A DNA stretch of 64,000 nt from Microbacterium sp. (lineage in GTDB: Bacteria; Actinomycetota; Actinomycetes; Actinomycetales; Microbacteriaceae), in the NCBI RefSeq assembly GCF_003248605.1, contig NZ_QFPF01000009.1, forward strand, positions 14,266-78,265, in the 5' to 3' direction. Shown piece after piece: positions 63,636-64,000 of this stretch (position 1 is its first letter; the number at the start of each line of letters is the position of its first letter). The notes beneath the pieces are model-generated. The model worked only from the letters and a program-made list of their open reading frames with translations, was not told the DNA's origin and ran no database searches. The position numbers were made by a program, and so were the translations under genes.

Positions 63636-63702
63636 CGGACTCCTTCGATCGGCGATGCCCCGGGCGGCACAGGGCCGCGCCGGGGCATCGGGGAGAACCT
63701 CG

Positions 63703-64000
63703 TCAGGAGGTCGTTCCGCCCGTGATCGCGGCGGGGGCGGGGGCGCCGCCCGACTTCAGCGCGGCCAGGCGCGCCTCGACCTCGGTGAGCTCGCCGACGT
63801 CCTCGAGGCTCTCGAACTGTGCGTCGATGCTCGACGCGGCCAGCTCCGCCTTGCCTGCCGCGAGGGCTTCCTGACGGCGGATCTTGTCTTCGAAGCGACC
63901 GAGCTCGCTCGTGGGGTCCAGCACGTTGACCGACTTCACGGCATCGTGCACCTTGTTCTGCGCCTCGGCGACCTTGGCACGCGCCAGCAGCTCGCTGCGC
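63703..64000 (-). CDS. pspA: PspA/IM30-family protein, 5' end outside the window
   Basis: Partial: the last 98 residues or so. The frame is open to the right edge, reading RSELLARAKVAEAQNKVHDA and continuing through LGRFEDKIRRQEALAAG and DVGELTEVEARLAALKSG to the stop at 63703. The long amphipathic coiled coil and the conserved FEDKIRRQEA-type segment fit PspA/IM30 proteins, which bind and stabilise stressed membranes. The N-terminal membrane-binding helix lies beyond position 64000. Confidence 0.82.
   Translation of the reverse strand, partial: RSELLARAKVAEAQNKVHDAVKSVNVLDPTSELGRFEDKIRRQEALAAGKAELAASSIDAQFESLEDVGELTEVEARLAALKSGGAPAPAAITGGTTS

Overview
The window is high-GC DNA with the gene set of an actinobacterium of the Microbacteriaceae, most likely Microbacterium or a close relative. 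The evidence is MtrA-MtrB-LpqB, WhiB1, SigH-RsrA, PdtaS, the fused 2-oxoglutarate decarboxylase Kgd, GuaB1 and a Flavo-type actinobacterial UNG. I saw no rRNA, tRNA, CRISPR array, insertion sequence, phage gene or plasmid module. Almost everything is chromosomal core.

Layout: (1) 0.1-3.1 kb: water channel, catalase and its Fur/PerR-type regulator. (2) 3.1-8.6 kb: a tightly overlapping minus-strand operon (Pfam GPDPase_memb protein, DUF4129, DUF4350, MoxR ATPase, DUF58). (3) 8.9-14.5 kb: mtrA-mtrB-lpqB, a ComF-like phosphoribosyltransferase and the ribosome hibernation factor hpf. (4) 14.6-19.3 kb: lineage-specific insertions, namely a glycine-rich coiled-coil protein, a PadR regulator, a cAMP-phosphodiesterase-like metallophosphoesterase and a Stealth sugar-phosphate transferase. 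(5) 19.5-29.5 kb: secA (frameshifted here), alaA, a set of poorly known conserved actinobacterial genes (Rv3235-like, Sm/SH3-like, HTH, SAF, CpaE/MinD-like), pdtaS and whiB1. (6) 29.5-35.5 kb: bcp, rsgA, aroA, sigH-rsrA, an Eis-like acetyltransferase and a short-chain dehydrogenase. (7) 35.5-47.2 kb: kgd, guaB1, two CNNM/CorC-like membrane proteins, nnrD, a GT-C mannosyltransferase-like protein, a thiamine-binding protein and a broken MFS gene. (8) 47.3-53 kb: metX and metY with repeats between them, an SDR, a phosphoribosyltransferase, ung and a GNAT enzyme. (9) 53-64 kb: a protealysin-type M4 protease with its emfourin inhibitor, a five-gene oligopeptide ABC operon, a hydrolase, an AhpD-like protein, a tyrosine phosphatase, an iron-regulated SIP protein, a HExxH protein, a degenerate arginase-fold protein and the end of a PspA gene.

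Blocks 3, 5 and 6 match the gene content of Mycobacterium tuberculosis Rv3219-Rv3246c (whiB1, pdtaS, sigH/rsrA, aroA, rsgA, Rv3235, secA1, hpf, comF, lpqB, mtrB, mtrA). This is an old, conserved neighbourhood for envelope, cell-division and redox-stress control.

The most notable sequence-level observations are these. Two copies of a dispersed long palindrome lie 48.5 kb apart. Very many start codons sit 6-10 nt after a TAnnnT hexamer, which implies leaderless mRNAs; in three cases the hexamer reuses the TAG stop codon of the preceding gene. The sigH leader has a SigH-type promoter feeding a long isoform and an internal leaderless start for a short isoform. A 23-codon leaderless ORF overlaps a CNNM gene. 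secA and an MFS gene carry similar internal deletions with frameshift.
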